From Lasioglossum baleicum (taxonomy: Eukaryota; Arthropoda; Insecta; Hymenoptera; Halictidae): DNA of 64,000 nt. Shown piece by piece: positions 33,811 to 43,608 of the stretch. The stretch lies in assembly GCF_051020765.1 (NCBI RefSeq), contig NC_134944.1, positions 434,001 to 498,000 on the forward strand. The letters are read 5' to 3'. Position 1 is the stretch's first letter. The number at the start of each line of letters is the position of its first letter. The notes under the pieces are model-generated. The model made no database searches. It saw only the letters and a list, made by a program, of their open reading frames with translations, and had not been told where the DNA came from. The position numbers were made by a program, and so were the translations under genes.

Positions 33811-35214
33811 TTATATTATATATATTTTATATCAATTATATTTGTATATATATTTACTCCAAAATACTGAAAGAAAAATATAAGTTTGCTGATATATATA
33901 TATATATAGTGGAATAAATAATTTAATAATATTTTATTTATTCATACTATTTAATACAGCAAAATATAAAATTTCTTTCAGTATATCTAGTTTTCACTTC
34001 AATGCACTCAAGTGCACCGCAGTGAAAACCAGAAACTTGTTCTCTCGTGTTCTCTTTTGTGTTTTTAGATTAATCTGGTACCCGAGACAGACTTGGAAGC
34101 TACAGGATGCCAAAATATACATGTGTAGTACCTGATTGTAAATCCAATGGAAAGGTTCCTGCACATTCTTTCCCGAAGGATCCAGTTCGAGTACTGGAAT
34201 GGAAGAAGGCTATATGTTCTCCACAAGTGGACGAATTATTGAACGAGAATTTGAAACATCTTCGTATATGCGCATTGCATTTCAAAGAAGACGACGTCAT
34301 CCCAACGTTAGTCAGGCGCAAATTACGAGAGGATGCAGTGCCCAGTTTGCTGTTGCCTGAAAAGCAGCATGTGTCCGATAAGAAGAATGCTCCAGAGATG
34401 TTGGATACACATTTAAGGGAAGAAATGTGTGTTGAGCTACCAGAAGATAATACTGCATTAAATCTTCAAGAAGAGGTATGTATATTAAGGTAATAGATAG
34501 GATGGAATGACCCAATATTAACAATAAAAGTGTATGCTAATAATGTTTGACAGGATAAAGCAGCTGCAGCAGAGTTTAGAATAACTAAACGGAAAAGGAA
34601 AAATGTACATCGGAAAATACGACCCAGTATAACTCCACGAGCCGAAGAATTTCGCAACGTTGCCGAAGCATGGAAGAGACGACAATACAACCATGTGATG
34701 AAACTAAAAAGCTTCAAAAGGCGTCTTGCAACGGCCAACAATTTCATAAAGAACAATGGCTTAAAGAAGTACAGCAAATTAAATCCGGCGCAGCAATTAT
34801 TTTTGAAAATGCAGCTGTGTAATGTGGACAAAAAGGCAAAGGTAATATCATTATATTATTTTATTATTACTATGGTTTATTATTATAATTTTTATATATT
34901 TCATTATCGTTGTTTATTATTGTATAGTTTACTATGTATGTAGTATATATATGTAGTTTTAATAATAAATATGTTATATTATTATATGTTATATTATCAA
35001 TTAATTTTCCCTGAAAATAAATTAGTAACCATCAATAGAGGAATACGATTACACGTATATGCAAGGTTCATTATGTGTGAGTCAGGTGTGCGTGTGATCC
35101 ACACACTGCTGTATCCCTACTCTTTGGTCTCTACTGTGCTGCCACCATACCTATGGGTACCGAACTAGAACTAAATTAGTGTCCACTTTTTCATATGGGA
35201 GTCGACACCCCCTG
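33490..35214 (+). mobile_element. P-like element with THAP gene, 1.7 kb, exact 8-bp target duplication
   Basis: The termini CAGGGGGTGTCGACTCCCAT are perfectly inverted for 20 bp and imperfectly to about 90 bp (33490-33575 and 35125-35214). GTATAAAT flanks it at 33482-33489 and 35215-35222. An 8-bp duplication plus a THAP-type transposase N-terminus is the P superfamily signature. A TA-rich block lies at 33740-33905. The catalytic region is absent, so the copy cannot move by itself. Confidence 0.8.
34107..34841 (+). CDS. THAP-domain protein, N-terminal part of a P-like transposase
   Basis: Exons 34107-34475 and 34554-34841 join in phase across a 78-bp GT-AG intron. Residues 1-88 form a THAP zinc domain: MPKYTCVVPDC gives the first two Cys, ICALHF supplies the second Cys and His, and REDAVPSLLLP is the AVPx signature. 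A basic stretch (KRKRKNVHRKIRP) follows, then a helical segment (KLKSFKRRLATANNFIKNNG) and NPAQQLFLKMQL, the block that precedes the catalytic core in P-like transposases. A donor follows KKAK but no further exon is recognisable before the terminal repeat, so the RNase-H-like core is missing. The product could bind the element ends but should not catalyse transposition. Confidence 0.72.
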
Positions 35215-35222
35215 GTATAAAT

Positions 35223-36399
35223 CGCAATCTGGAGCTAGCATTCGAGTCCCCGTGCAGCGGGGATTATTTTTTAATTTTTATTTTTCATTACTTTTTTAAT
35301 TACGTTTTTTAACCTTCCAAAAAATTAAAAATGTAAAAACTATGTTCAAAATATGTATTCATTTTAAATAGAAACGTTTTGTTACTGTCATAATTGCATT
35401 AATAAAAATTGGTATATGATCGAGAACAGGTTGATGGTATTTATTTGGACTGATTGGAGAATACGAAAATGCAGGAAGTATTTTTTAGTTTATGAATCAA
35501 TTTGTAGATTTATTAGTTGTCAAAAAAATAATAAAATAAATTGTATAATATATATAAATTGATTTTATACTAGCATACACAAGTTTATTTATTAAAAAAT
35601 ACAGTCATAACTATAATTATAATAGAATTTCATAAAATGTATATTGAGGTTATTCCAAACTCATCTTTTTTCGCAATGATGCTCTAATTTCATTGCTTCT
35701 CTCGAATGTCCATTTCCTTCCGAGACAGTGGCGTTTTTAGGTGTAAATAAAAAATGTTGATATAATTATATCAATTTTAAAATATATCATAATTAAACTA
35801 CAATTATTCTAATAACGTGGAATGTAGTACATATTAAGTTTTAGTTACCCGGATTTTCTTCTTCGACGTTAAGCACTCTTTACTGCTTCTCGTAATTTAC
35901 GTATATGCAACATTAAGGTGGACCTTATTTTTCGACCATGAAATTTTTTTGGTCCCGTAAACCAGAATTGTGACAAATGTTGAGAAAATGGTCCAGAAAA
36001 ATTTTGGGGCCGTTTGGATCATGGGAAAATGAGTTTTTAATGGAAAATGAGAATTTTTTAAATCATGACATAAATAGACGTTATGATATATCGTTGAATT
36101 TGTCTTTTTTCTCTTTAAGAATCCATATATAGCATAAACAGTTGTTGATAGAAAAAACATCCGTGACCTTGAAAACTTTAAATAATGACTTTGAAAAAAT
36201 TTTTTTTCTTTGATACTATATCCACCTCCTTATATACTACAACTTTTGTTTGAAGAGTTTTTTCATATATGTATACATAACTGACAGAGATATTATATAT
36301 AAATAAATTCATTAATACGCTCCAATCTACAGAAGAACAAGAAAGCGAGCTAATAAAAACGTGGTAAAAATAGTTCTAATATCGGAAAAAGAAGTTATT
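35223..36399. other. AT-rich intergenic
   Basis: A strong GC hairpin (TCCCCGTGCAGCGGGGA, about 35249-35265) followed by TTATTTTTT lies just right of the P-like element; it is discussed in findings. The rest is AT-rich with no gene. Confidence 0.35.
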
Positions 36400-36610
36400 A
36401 TGAGTAATAAGTAGTCTGACTGAAACATGGACTGAAGGTGGTCAATGATACCGCTGAACGGGGCGTTAAACTAATGGAGGATCATAATAAAATTTTATCT
36501 AGAAACAAAGAGGAGAAATAATATATGTATACTATACAAACTGTGATGGAATGTCGAAAGCAGTATCCTGACGCCACAAAGCAGAATTTGTCAAAGGATT
36601 TGTAAATATT
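36400..36610 (+). pseudogene. decayed coding fragment, unidentified repeat-encoded protein
   Basis: The translation reads VNDTAERGVKLMEDHNKILS, then a stop after NKEEK, and then QYPDATKQNLSKDL with a stop. The motif has the feel of the C-terminal end of a multicopy arthropod protein, but I cannot name the family. Stops within about 60 codons make it non-functional. Confidence 0.35.
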
Positions 36611-36693
36611 TTTTAATATAGCGAGAAACACCTGATCAATCCCTACATGATTAATTGCATTTTTAAGAGGCATTGAAGACTGCTTGTTAATTG

Positions 36694-36868
36694 GCAGTTA
36701 TTAAATTTTTCATTTTCCTCAGTGCCGTCAAGTTTTTTCATAGAGTCATTGAAGTTTCCATTTTTCTTGGAGTCATTAAATTTTTCATTTTCCTCAGCGT
36801 CATTAAGTTCTTTATTTTTCTCGGAGTCATTAAGTTTTCCATTTTTCTTGGAGTCATTGAAAAGTCCC
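36694..36868. repeat. 27-bp tandem repeat, about six units
   Basis: The unit is close to GAGTCATTAAGTTT followed by TTCATTTTTCTTG. On the plus strand it is open in frame, producing a 9-residue VIKFFIFLG repeat. I regard that as a by-product, since 27 is divisible by 3. Confidence 0.8.
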
Positions 36869-37526
36869 TCTTTGTCGTTTACGCGCTGTCGTAAAAAAAG
36901 TTCTGGTATGTTGCTAGTCTAAAAATATGATCAATGCTATTTTTCAGTTTCTCAAATAAATCTGCATTTGTCGAATTTTTGCGTGTTTTTCAGTTTGTGT
37001 AATTAACATTTTGAACCAAAAAATCGGGAAAAAATCTCAATTATCAATTTCAATTAAATGCAATTATATGATTAAATTAATGCAAGTAAATGGGAAAAAT
37101 TGACCGAAAATTGAATGGCGCAACGGCTGTTTAAATAATTCGGAGGACTACCTCGTCCGGCTAGACCCTTCATTCCAGATTGTAATATTCCAATATTTCA
37201 GTATCATTTTTAATATTGTTCAAGTACTATTTAAAACTATTAATGAGTTTTAACAACAAAATATTTTAAATGGAAAACTAAATTTTGACAAATAAGATAC
37301 GATTATAGCAAGCTTGCTATAAATGTCGAAAACTCGAGTCTGGCCAGGGACATTCAATTTTCAGGAAACACTATTCTATGATGACGAACGGAGAAAAGGG
37401 AAGTGAAGCTCGAGGGTTTCGGTCGCCGTGGAGTGGAGTGAAACATTGTAACATGATACGGGTCGGGTCGGGTATATCGGTGTAAAATAACAGAATATTT
37501 TTTAAGAATTATTATTTTATATTAAA
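36869..37526. other. intergenic, nothing recognised
   Basis: No gene or named repeat seen. Confidence 0.3.
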
Positions 37527-37666
37527 ACGTTTGTAGCTCATTGCAACGTCGACCGATTTTGACGAAATTTTCAGAATATGTTTAATTGACACAGATTTAC
37601 AAAACGTATTTTTTAAATTTTCAATGTCGGCCCATATAAAGATGTTGTAAAATGCAATTTTTAGTA

Positions 37667-38037
37667 AGTAAGTAAATACGTATTTATTTATTTATTTCAG
37701 CCTCGTGGCCCAGAAATTGGACATGGATTATAATTCTCGAAGCCATTCATCCCTCTATTTATCCATTCATCCGTTCCTCCACCCATCCATCCATATCCCA
37801 TGCCACATCAAATACCTTATTGTCTATGTGATCTATCCCAATGTCTCCCCGCTAATCCTGCCTCTCTCTTGATTATTCCTTATGATTAATTCTTTCCTTT
37901 TTTTCTCTATACTCCTAACCCATTCTACAATTTCTCCCACTCTTTTCTCCTGTACTATCTTTTCTATACCTATGTTAATTCTTTCTACCCCTTCACAGTC
38001 TTCTGCCAGGTGTTTTAGTTTCCCCAAGTGTCTCTCA
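37667..38037 (-). mobile_element. 5'-truncated non-LTR retrotransposon (LINE) 3' end
   Basis: Reading the minus strand, a C-terminal coding tail (RHLGKLKHLAEDCEGVERIN, VGEIVEWVRSIEKKRKE) ends in a stop at about 37833. The KHLAEDCE block resembles the His/Cys-containing C-terminus of LINE reverse-transcriptase proteins. A short untranslated region with GATG-rich repeats follows, and a tail of AAATAAATAAATA at 37685-37700. It is inserted inside F1. The clade is undetermined. Confidence 0.6.
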
Positions 38038-38145
38038 TTTTTTCTACAATTCCGATCAGTTACTATTTTTGAAAAAATTATTTTCACATCCTGTACTAAA
38101 CTAATTGTTCTAGCTTCCCAAAAAGTTCAAATCGTATAGTATAAT

Positions 38146-38852
38146 TGTTACGGATCCATTGTATGTTCATTGTATAATTCGGTTTAAGTTGTGTGTGTGT
38201 GTTGCGAATCAATAGATTAATTTGGTTACGGTTAAAATGTCCTCTCTTCGTGCAAAATATCTGTGTAAAATGTAAGATGCGAACTACGTATGTGTATGTC
38301 GAACAAATATTGAAATAAACTAATAGCGTGCATAAAGTTAAGATTGTAGTAGCGATGGTACGATGCGGAGGTATTGTAAATTGCGTTCAAATATGGAATG
38401 GTATAATGATAAATCTGTAAATGTATAGAGTGTTGTTATGTGTGAAAGTGTGTAGAAAGGGAGGTACGCTTGATAGTGTCGAATCAAAACGTTATAAAAA
38501 CACTCTCGCCGGCATCGCGTATTGTATGGGGACCGCCACATGGTCGGAAACCCCTGAAAGTGCCACGGGTAAGGTTGTTATTGACAACAGCCTAGGCCCG
38601 GTAGACCGGGAGGGGGTTGTGATCACCCCGTCCGAAACCAGGTCCACGAGCACGGTAAGATCGTAAGGATCGAACCGGGGCCGTTAGCCAGGCGAGGCCG
38701 GAGAGAGGGGGCTCAGCCGAAAATTGCCCCACTTCTAAGAGAGGAAGAGTGGGGCGGAGTATAAATATTGTAAGTTGACCGTGCGGAGCGTTAGAATAAG
38801 TATAATTGTACTTGAGGGTTGTCCAAATAAAATTTATGAACAGTCAGCAACA
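38146..38852 (+). repeat. 5' LTR of the BEL/Pao element
   Basis: Length 707 bp, TG..CA. A TATA box (TATAAATA, 38760-38767) and AATAAA (38826-38831) are 66 bp apart, so transcription start and polyadenylation lie close together near the LTR end. The LTR's short open frame is not credited. Confidence 0.9.
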
Positions 38853-38855
38853 AAT

Positions 38856-38873
38856 TGGTGCCGAAACCCGGGA
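38856..38873 (+). other. primer-binding site
   Basis: TGGTGCCGAAACCCGGGA begins four bases after the 5' LTR and would pair with the CCA-ending 3' end of a tRNA. I do not assign the tRNA species. Confidence 0.75.
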
Positions 38874-38924
38874 CTCATTTCGGGTAATCATACGATACAA
38901 GATTTCTCATTTCATTGATTGGAG

Positions 38925-40382
38925 ATGCCTCAAAAGAGAAAGAGATGTCCAGCGGAGACGGACGAGTCTCAACCACCAGTTAGGAGAGGACGTAAAACAA
39001 AGACAACAGTTGCTGAATCATCCCATCCAAGGACTTCGCCTCAGGACCCAGAGAGCCCGGAGCCAGGACCGAGTGGGATATCGATGGTACGCCGTCAACA
39101 CCGGCAAGGAGTCGAAAGGGATGCAGAGTCAACGAGTCTGAGGACAAGAGGAGTATCCCCAGGAGCCGCCGTGGAACCACCAGACGTCGAGGACAACGAG
39201 AGTCAACGAATCCACACGTATCATCACAGCACTCCACGATTGGTGAGATCAACCGATTTTTTGAATACACAAGCCGCGACAGATACGGCGACGCGTTTAT
39301 CGGAAGCCATTGAAAGAACATTGCAGACCGTAAGAGAATCCTCAATGGGGGGAGGAAACCCCCATTTCGTTAATCGATTAACTACGGCGAAATCGTTACC
39401 GGTCTTTTCTGGCGATCCAATAGAGTGGCTCCACTTTAAAGGAGCGTACGAACTAACGACTCAACTCGGAAACTTTAGCGAACGCGAAAATATTGCGCGA
39501 TTGTTCAACGCATTGAAGGGCGACGCGCGTGAAGCCGTAAGTGGTTTACTCGCGACAAATGGCGGGGCAATAGAGATTATGCAAACTCTAGACCTTCTAT
39601 ACGGGAACAAGAATGTCGTTGCTGAGAAAATCTCGAAGGAAATAAAAAACCTACCTTACCTAGACGCCGGAAAAATGAACTTAACGCAATTTGCTATTAA
39701 GTTAAAGGGTGCTGTTGCGGCTTTCAAATCATTGGAAGCCATAGGTCACTTGCATAGTTTCGAGCTAATAAAGAGCGTCGTGAGCAAACTTCCACCAGCC
39801 TTAACGTATGCGTTCAATAGATACGCAGTAACAGCACCCCCAGAAAAAACGGTTTTAGAGAAGATCACCGATTTCATTTATAAAGAGGCTGAATTAGCAG
39901 CATCGGTTGGTATTCTTGATCTTGCGCCGTCCAGTGCAAATACAGAGTCGACTCTTAGAACTTCAACAAGAAAATCGCGATGTACGAAGTCGGGAACGGT
40001 TAACGCGGTCGTGAGCGAAGTACGCAAAAACACGGCAGAGAGGGGAACGAATAGGGATTCGAACGGTTGCGCGTTTTGTCAACGATTTAACCATATATCT
40101 GTTGCTTGCACGCGATTCCTCCGGGAGCCGGTAAACCTTCGTTGGCGATTAGTAAGAAAATTGCGATTATGTATTAATTGCCTGGGGCGCGGTCACTTGC
40201 GAAATGATTGTAAACGAGCAGGATGTTCTATCTGCCGTGCGCGTCATTATAGACTCCTGCATATAAGAAGCTCAGGAACGCGGGCAGAAGGGTTAGAAGA
40301 AAGAGCCACAAGGTCTACGATGAGGTCGTCAGAGGAGGTAGGGGTCGCTGCGACGACAACCGTCAACGCGGAGAAAAGTTGA
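38925..40382 (+). CDS. gag: gag polyprotein of the BEL/Pao element
   Basis: The first ATG is at 38925. The N-terminus is basic and Ser/Pro-rich. Residues about 150-320 form the retroelement DUF1759-type capsid region (FSGDPIEWLHFKGAYE; ARLFNALKGDAREAV). Two or three Cys/His knuckles occupy about 381-440 (CAFCQRFNHISVAC, CINCLGRGHLRNDC, CSICRARHYRLLH), consistent with RNA binding. The frame ends at TGA 40380-40382, but the same frame stays open into the protease. BEL elements usually have one long frame, so this stop is either a mutation or a readthrough site. Confidence 0.88.
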   Translation: MPQKRKRCPAETDESQPPVRRGRKTKTTVAESSHPRTSPQDPESPEPGPSGISMVRRQHRQGVERDAESTSLRTRGVSPGAAVEPPDVEDNESQRIHTYHHSTPRLVRSTDFLNTQAATDTATRLSEAIERTLQTVRESSMGGGNPHFVNRLTTAKSLPVFSGDPIEWLHFKGAYELTTQLGNFSERENIARLFNALKGDAREAVSGLLATNGGAIEIMQTLDLLYGNKNVVAEKISKEIKNLPYLDAGKMNLTQFAIKLKGAVAAFKSLEAIGHLHSFELIKSVVSKLPPALTYAFNRYAVTAPPEKTVLEKITDFIYKEAELAASVGILDLAPSSANTESTLRTSTRKSRCTKSGTVNAVVSEVRKNTAERGTNRDSNGCAFCQRFNHISVACTRFLREPVNLRWRLVRKLRLCINCLGRGHLRNDCKRAGCSICRARHYRLLHIRSSGTRAEGLEERATRSTMRSSEEVGVAATTTVNAEKS

Positions 40383-42483
40383 CATGTACCAACAGGCACA
40401 TTCCTAAAAATATTACCTGTGCGTGTCTCTGGACCGACAAGTAAGAGGGATACGTACGCGTTATTAGATGAGGGCTCGACGATTACATTAATCGATAAAA
40501 AATTGACGCGGTCAATAGGCGGGAAAGGACCAAAAATAAATCTCGCGCTAAAAGGGGTGAACGATCGCGAATTAGTGGTATCGAGTAGCGAAAAAATCAA
40601 TGTCACTGTGCAAGGAGCGTTCGATTCCTATGATATCAATCACGCGTTAACTGTGCAGAATTTGAATCTTCCTCATCAATCTCTCCCAGAGTGTCTCGTG
40701 AAGCTAGTCAGCGAGACAGAACATATTAATCTAGAGGCGTACGAAAAAGTACAACCACAAATACTTTTAGGCCAGGACAACTGGCGTTTAATAGTTACTC
40801 GAGAATTTCGCGGAGTAAGAGGTCACGATTTAGCAATATCACGCACTCTATTGGGTTGGGTGATGCACGGCACCACAAAATTATGTACAGAATTCAAACG
40901 AAAAGTTCCAGTATGTTTTGTAAACTCGGATGAAGAAATGAATTCCGAAGAGCGCGAAAGCTGCAAGAAACTCAGCGATTTAGTAAAACTTTATTTTCAG
41001 TTAGACGATTTTGGGGTGCGTGTTGATACCAAACCTAGAAATATCCATGATCACGCCCAAGGGACGTTAGAGGAAACGAACCGTTACACGGGAAACGTGT
41101 GGGAAACGGGATTATTGTGGAAGTCAAATTGTATTCTTAACATCAACAGTTTCGCAACAGCGCGGAAAAGACTTTTTTCATTAGAAAAGAGATTGGATCG
41201 AGACCCACCATATGCGAAATTGTATTATCAAGAAATGAATCGTTTCATTAGGGACGGGTACGCGGAAAAAATAGAGAAAAAAAACGTTGAAGCCAAGCGT
41301 GTTTGGTACCTACCACACTTCGGTGTACAAAGGCCAAATAAACCAGGCAAGTTAAGATTAGTGTTCGACGCAGCTGCTAAAACCGCGGGTTATTGTCTAA
41401 ACGATCAACTCGAAACAGGCCCAGATTTATTGCAGCCATTACCTGGCGTGTTATTACGTTTTTGTCAATACGCAGTTGCGTGCAAAGCGGATATCAAAGA
41501 TATGTTTTTACGGGTAAAAATTAGAAAAGAAGACCGCGACGCGCAACGATTCTTATGGCGCGGTAGCGATCGTACAAAAGAGCCCGAGGTATACGCGATG
41601 ACTTCTTTGATTTTCGGGGCGAAATCATCGCCCAGTAGTGCGATGTATATTAAAAATCGTAATGCCGAAGAGTATAGTTATTCGAAACCCGACGCGACAA
41701 AAAGCATAATAAAAAATAGTTACATGGACGACTACCTGATCAGTAGAAAATCAACGCAAGAGACAATAAATCTCGCTCGAGACGTCATAAAAATTAACGC
41801 TCGCGCGAACTTTGAAATGTACGGCTGGACGAGTAATGATAACACCGTAGCACGGACCTTATCTGGGGTAGAGTCATCCGGTAATAGGGAAGAAACGCGA
41901 CTCTGCGAACGAGGGGGAGAAAAGGTACTAGGACTCTATTGGGATACGAAAACAGATGAACTATGTTTTAAAGTAGACATGGAAAAAATTCCCACAGAAG
42001 TAACTCGCGGACTCAGAAAACCGACGAAACGAGAATATTTGCGCATTATTATGTCGATTTTTGACCCCCTCGGCCTTCTAATTCCATTTACTACTAAATC
42101 GAAACTACTAATGCAAAAAGTCTGGCGTAGTGGAATTGGATGGGATAACCCGTTGCGCGATGAAGAGAATGAGAATTGGCGGACATGGCTACAGACGTTA
42201 AATGATATACGCGAAAGCCGTATTCCGCGTTGCCTTATTCCAACCTCCTACGTGCATTCCAAAGCTCAGTTGCATGTTTTTTGTGACGCGAGTTTAGAGG
42301 CGTATGCCGCGGCGGCGTACATAAGATTAGAAATAGAAAATGGCCCGGCAAACGTAAGATTGATCATGGCGAAATCGAGAGTTGCCCCTTTGAAACCGCT
42401 TTCCGTTCCCCGCTTAGAGTTACAGGCGGCTTTACTCGGTTCGAGATTAGCCAAAACGATTACCGAAGAACTAGATATTAAGT
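40383..42483 (+). CDS. pol: pol, protease through RNase H start, interrupted
   Basis: In frame with gag after the TGA. The aspartic protease motif YALLDEGST lies about 24 residues in. The reverse transcriptase spans roughly 41.3-41.9 kb (KLRLVFDAAAKT; catalytic NSYMDDYL at about 41718-41738). The BEL-typical VLGLYWDTKTDEL region follows. RNase H begins LHVFCDASLEAYAAAAYIR, with its first Asp present. The frame stops immediately after 42483, where the solo LTR enters, so the RNase H domain is split. Confidence 0.9.
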
Positions 42484-43604
42484 TGTAACAGACCTACATA
42501 ACGTAGGCCTGTTACGAGCAAACCCCTAGCAAACCTCCACCGGTTATACACAACGTCGCGATCTAGTAACGTACCACCGGCCTCCTGTCACAACAACAAC
42601 ACCGCCTGTACCGCACGTACCCCGCACCCAGGCCCGTATTCCAACGGGAATCCAAATCAAATTTCCAAAATACTGTTCGAAAGACGGTATACGTCATTAT
42701 CAAAATACCGCACCGCACCACCATCCCTTACCACCAAACCATCCCTATAAAAGCCGTCGCGAACAGACTAGAATCACCTGAGTCTGCCAGCAGTTATCCA
42801 GGGACAACATCGTGCGATATTCCAGTGCTGTGAGTATTCTACCTGTAACCGTTGTCCACGTCTCCGCCGTTATCGGCATCCTGGTTCCGCTGGTACGAGC
42901 CGTGCTCTACCTCGAACACCCGGTGCGTCACCGGTCTCTTTCGCTAGGCGCGTCGCCTCCGAGAGTCGACGATTAAGAAGCGGTGTGTCACCCCTTCGGC
43001 CTCGTCGGAACCCTGCCGTCCTGCCCGTCCGCTGGTGCGAGCCGTGCTCCACCTCGAACACCCGGTGCGTCACCGGTCACTTTCGCCAGGCGCGTCGCCT
43101 CCGAGAGCCAGCGAATAAGAAGCGGCCAGTCGAGCCAGACAAGGTGCGTCACCTTGACCGAACTCCCTGAACGACTGACCGGAGGAACTTCGATGACCCG
43201 TGCGTCACGGACATCGAAGGACCACTACAACCCGGCCTAGGTAGGGAGATCACGACGACAGTCGCGATCTAATCCTACTCCTGTCCATCCTGCCTGCACC
43301 CTACGCCTCTTACAGGTAGTACTCTCACGGTCACACGTTTTAAACTCACGGGCACCGTAGCATTATCACCGTGCACTATATCCTGAGGAACCGTATCCTG
43401 AGGCACCGTAGCTTACGCGTCCGAAAGGCAGCGAGTATAATTTATTTACCCGCAACCGACTCGTCTCAGTTATTTCACCCGTACTGACTCCGTTCCTCGC
43501 GTCGTCACTCCACTTGTCGTTTAGAACCCTGGGTCGGCGAGCTGTTCAACACCAAGGAGCCCGAACGCGAGGAAGCCGAACGACGACGAAACACACCTGT
43601 TTCA
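42484..43604. mobile_element. solo LTR, 1121 bp, inserted in the BEL/Pao RNase H domain
   Basis: Begins TGTAACAG and ends CTGTTTCA, flanked exactly by AAGT (42480-42483 and 43605-43608). Length and a 4-bp duplication fit a solo LTR of a different, probably gypsy-like, element. A TATA box (TATAAAA, 42746-42752) is present. A tandem duplication with 142-bp spacing (GAACACCCGGTGCGTCACCG) lies at about 42888-43130. Removing it with one AAGT leaves the reading frame open. Confidence 0.82.
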
Positions 43605-43608
43605 AAGT

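Noticed and set aside
33650..33883. Tyr/Ile-rich open frame
   Set aside because: It is a translation of a TATATA microsatellite inside the P-like element.
35232..35275. tRNA gene at the GC hairpin
   Set aside because: The T-arm and acceptor cannot pair; only a B-box-like motif and hairpin remain.
38421..38666. Open frame repeated in both LTRs
   Set aside because: It lies within the LTR upstream of the TATA box region and shows no domain. Its duplication simply reflects the two LTRs.
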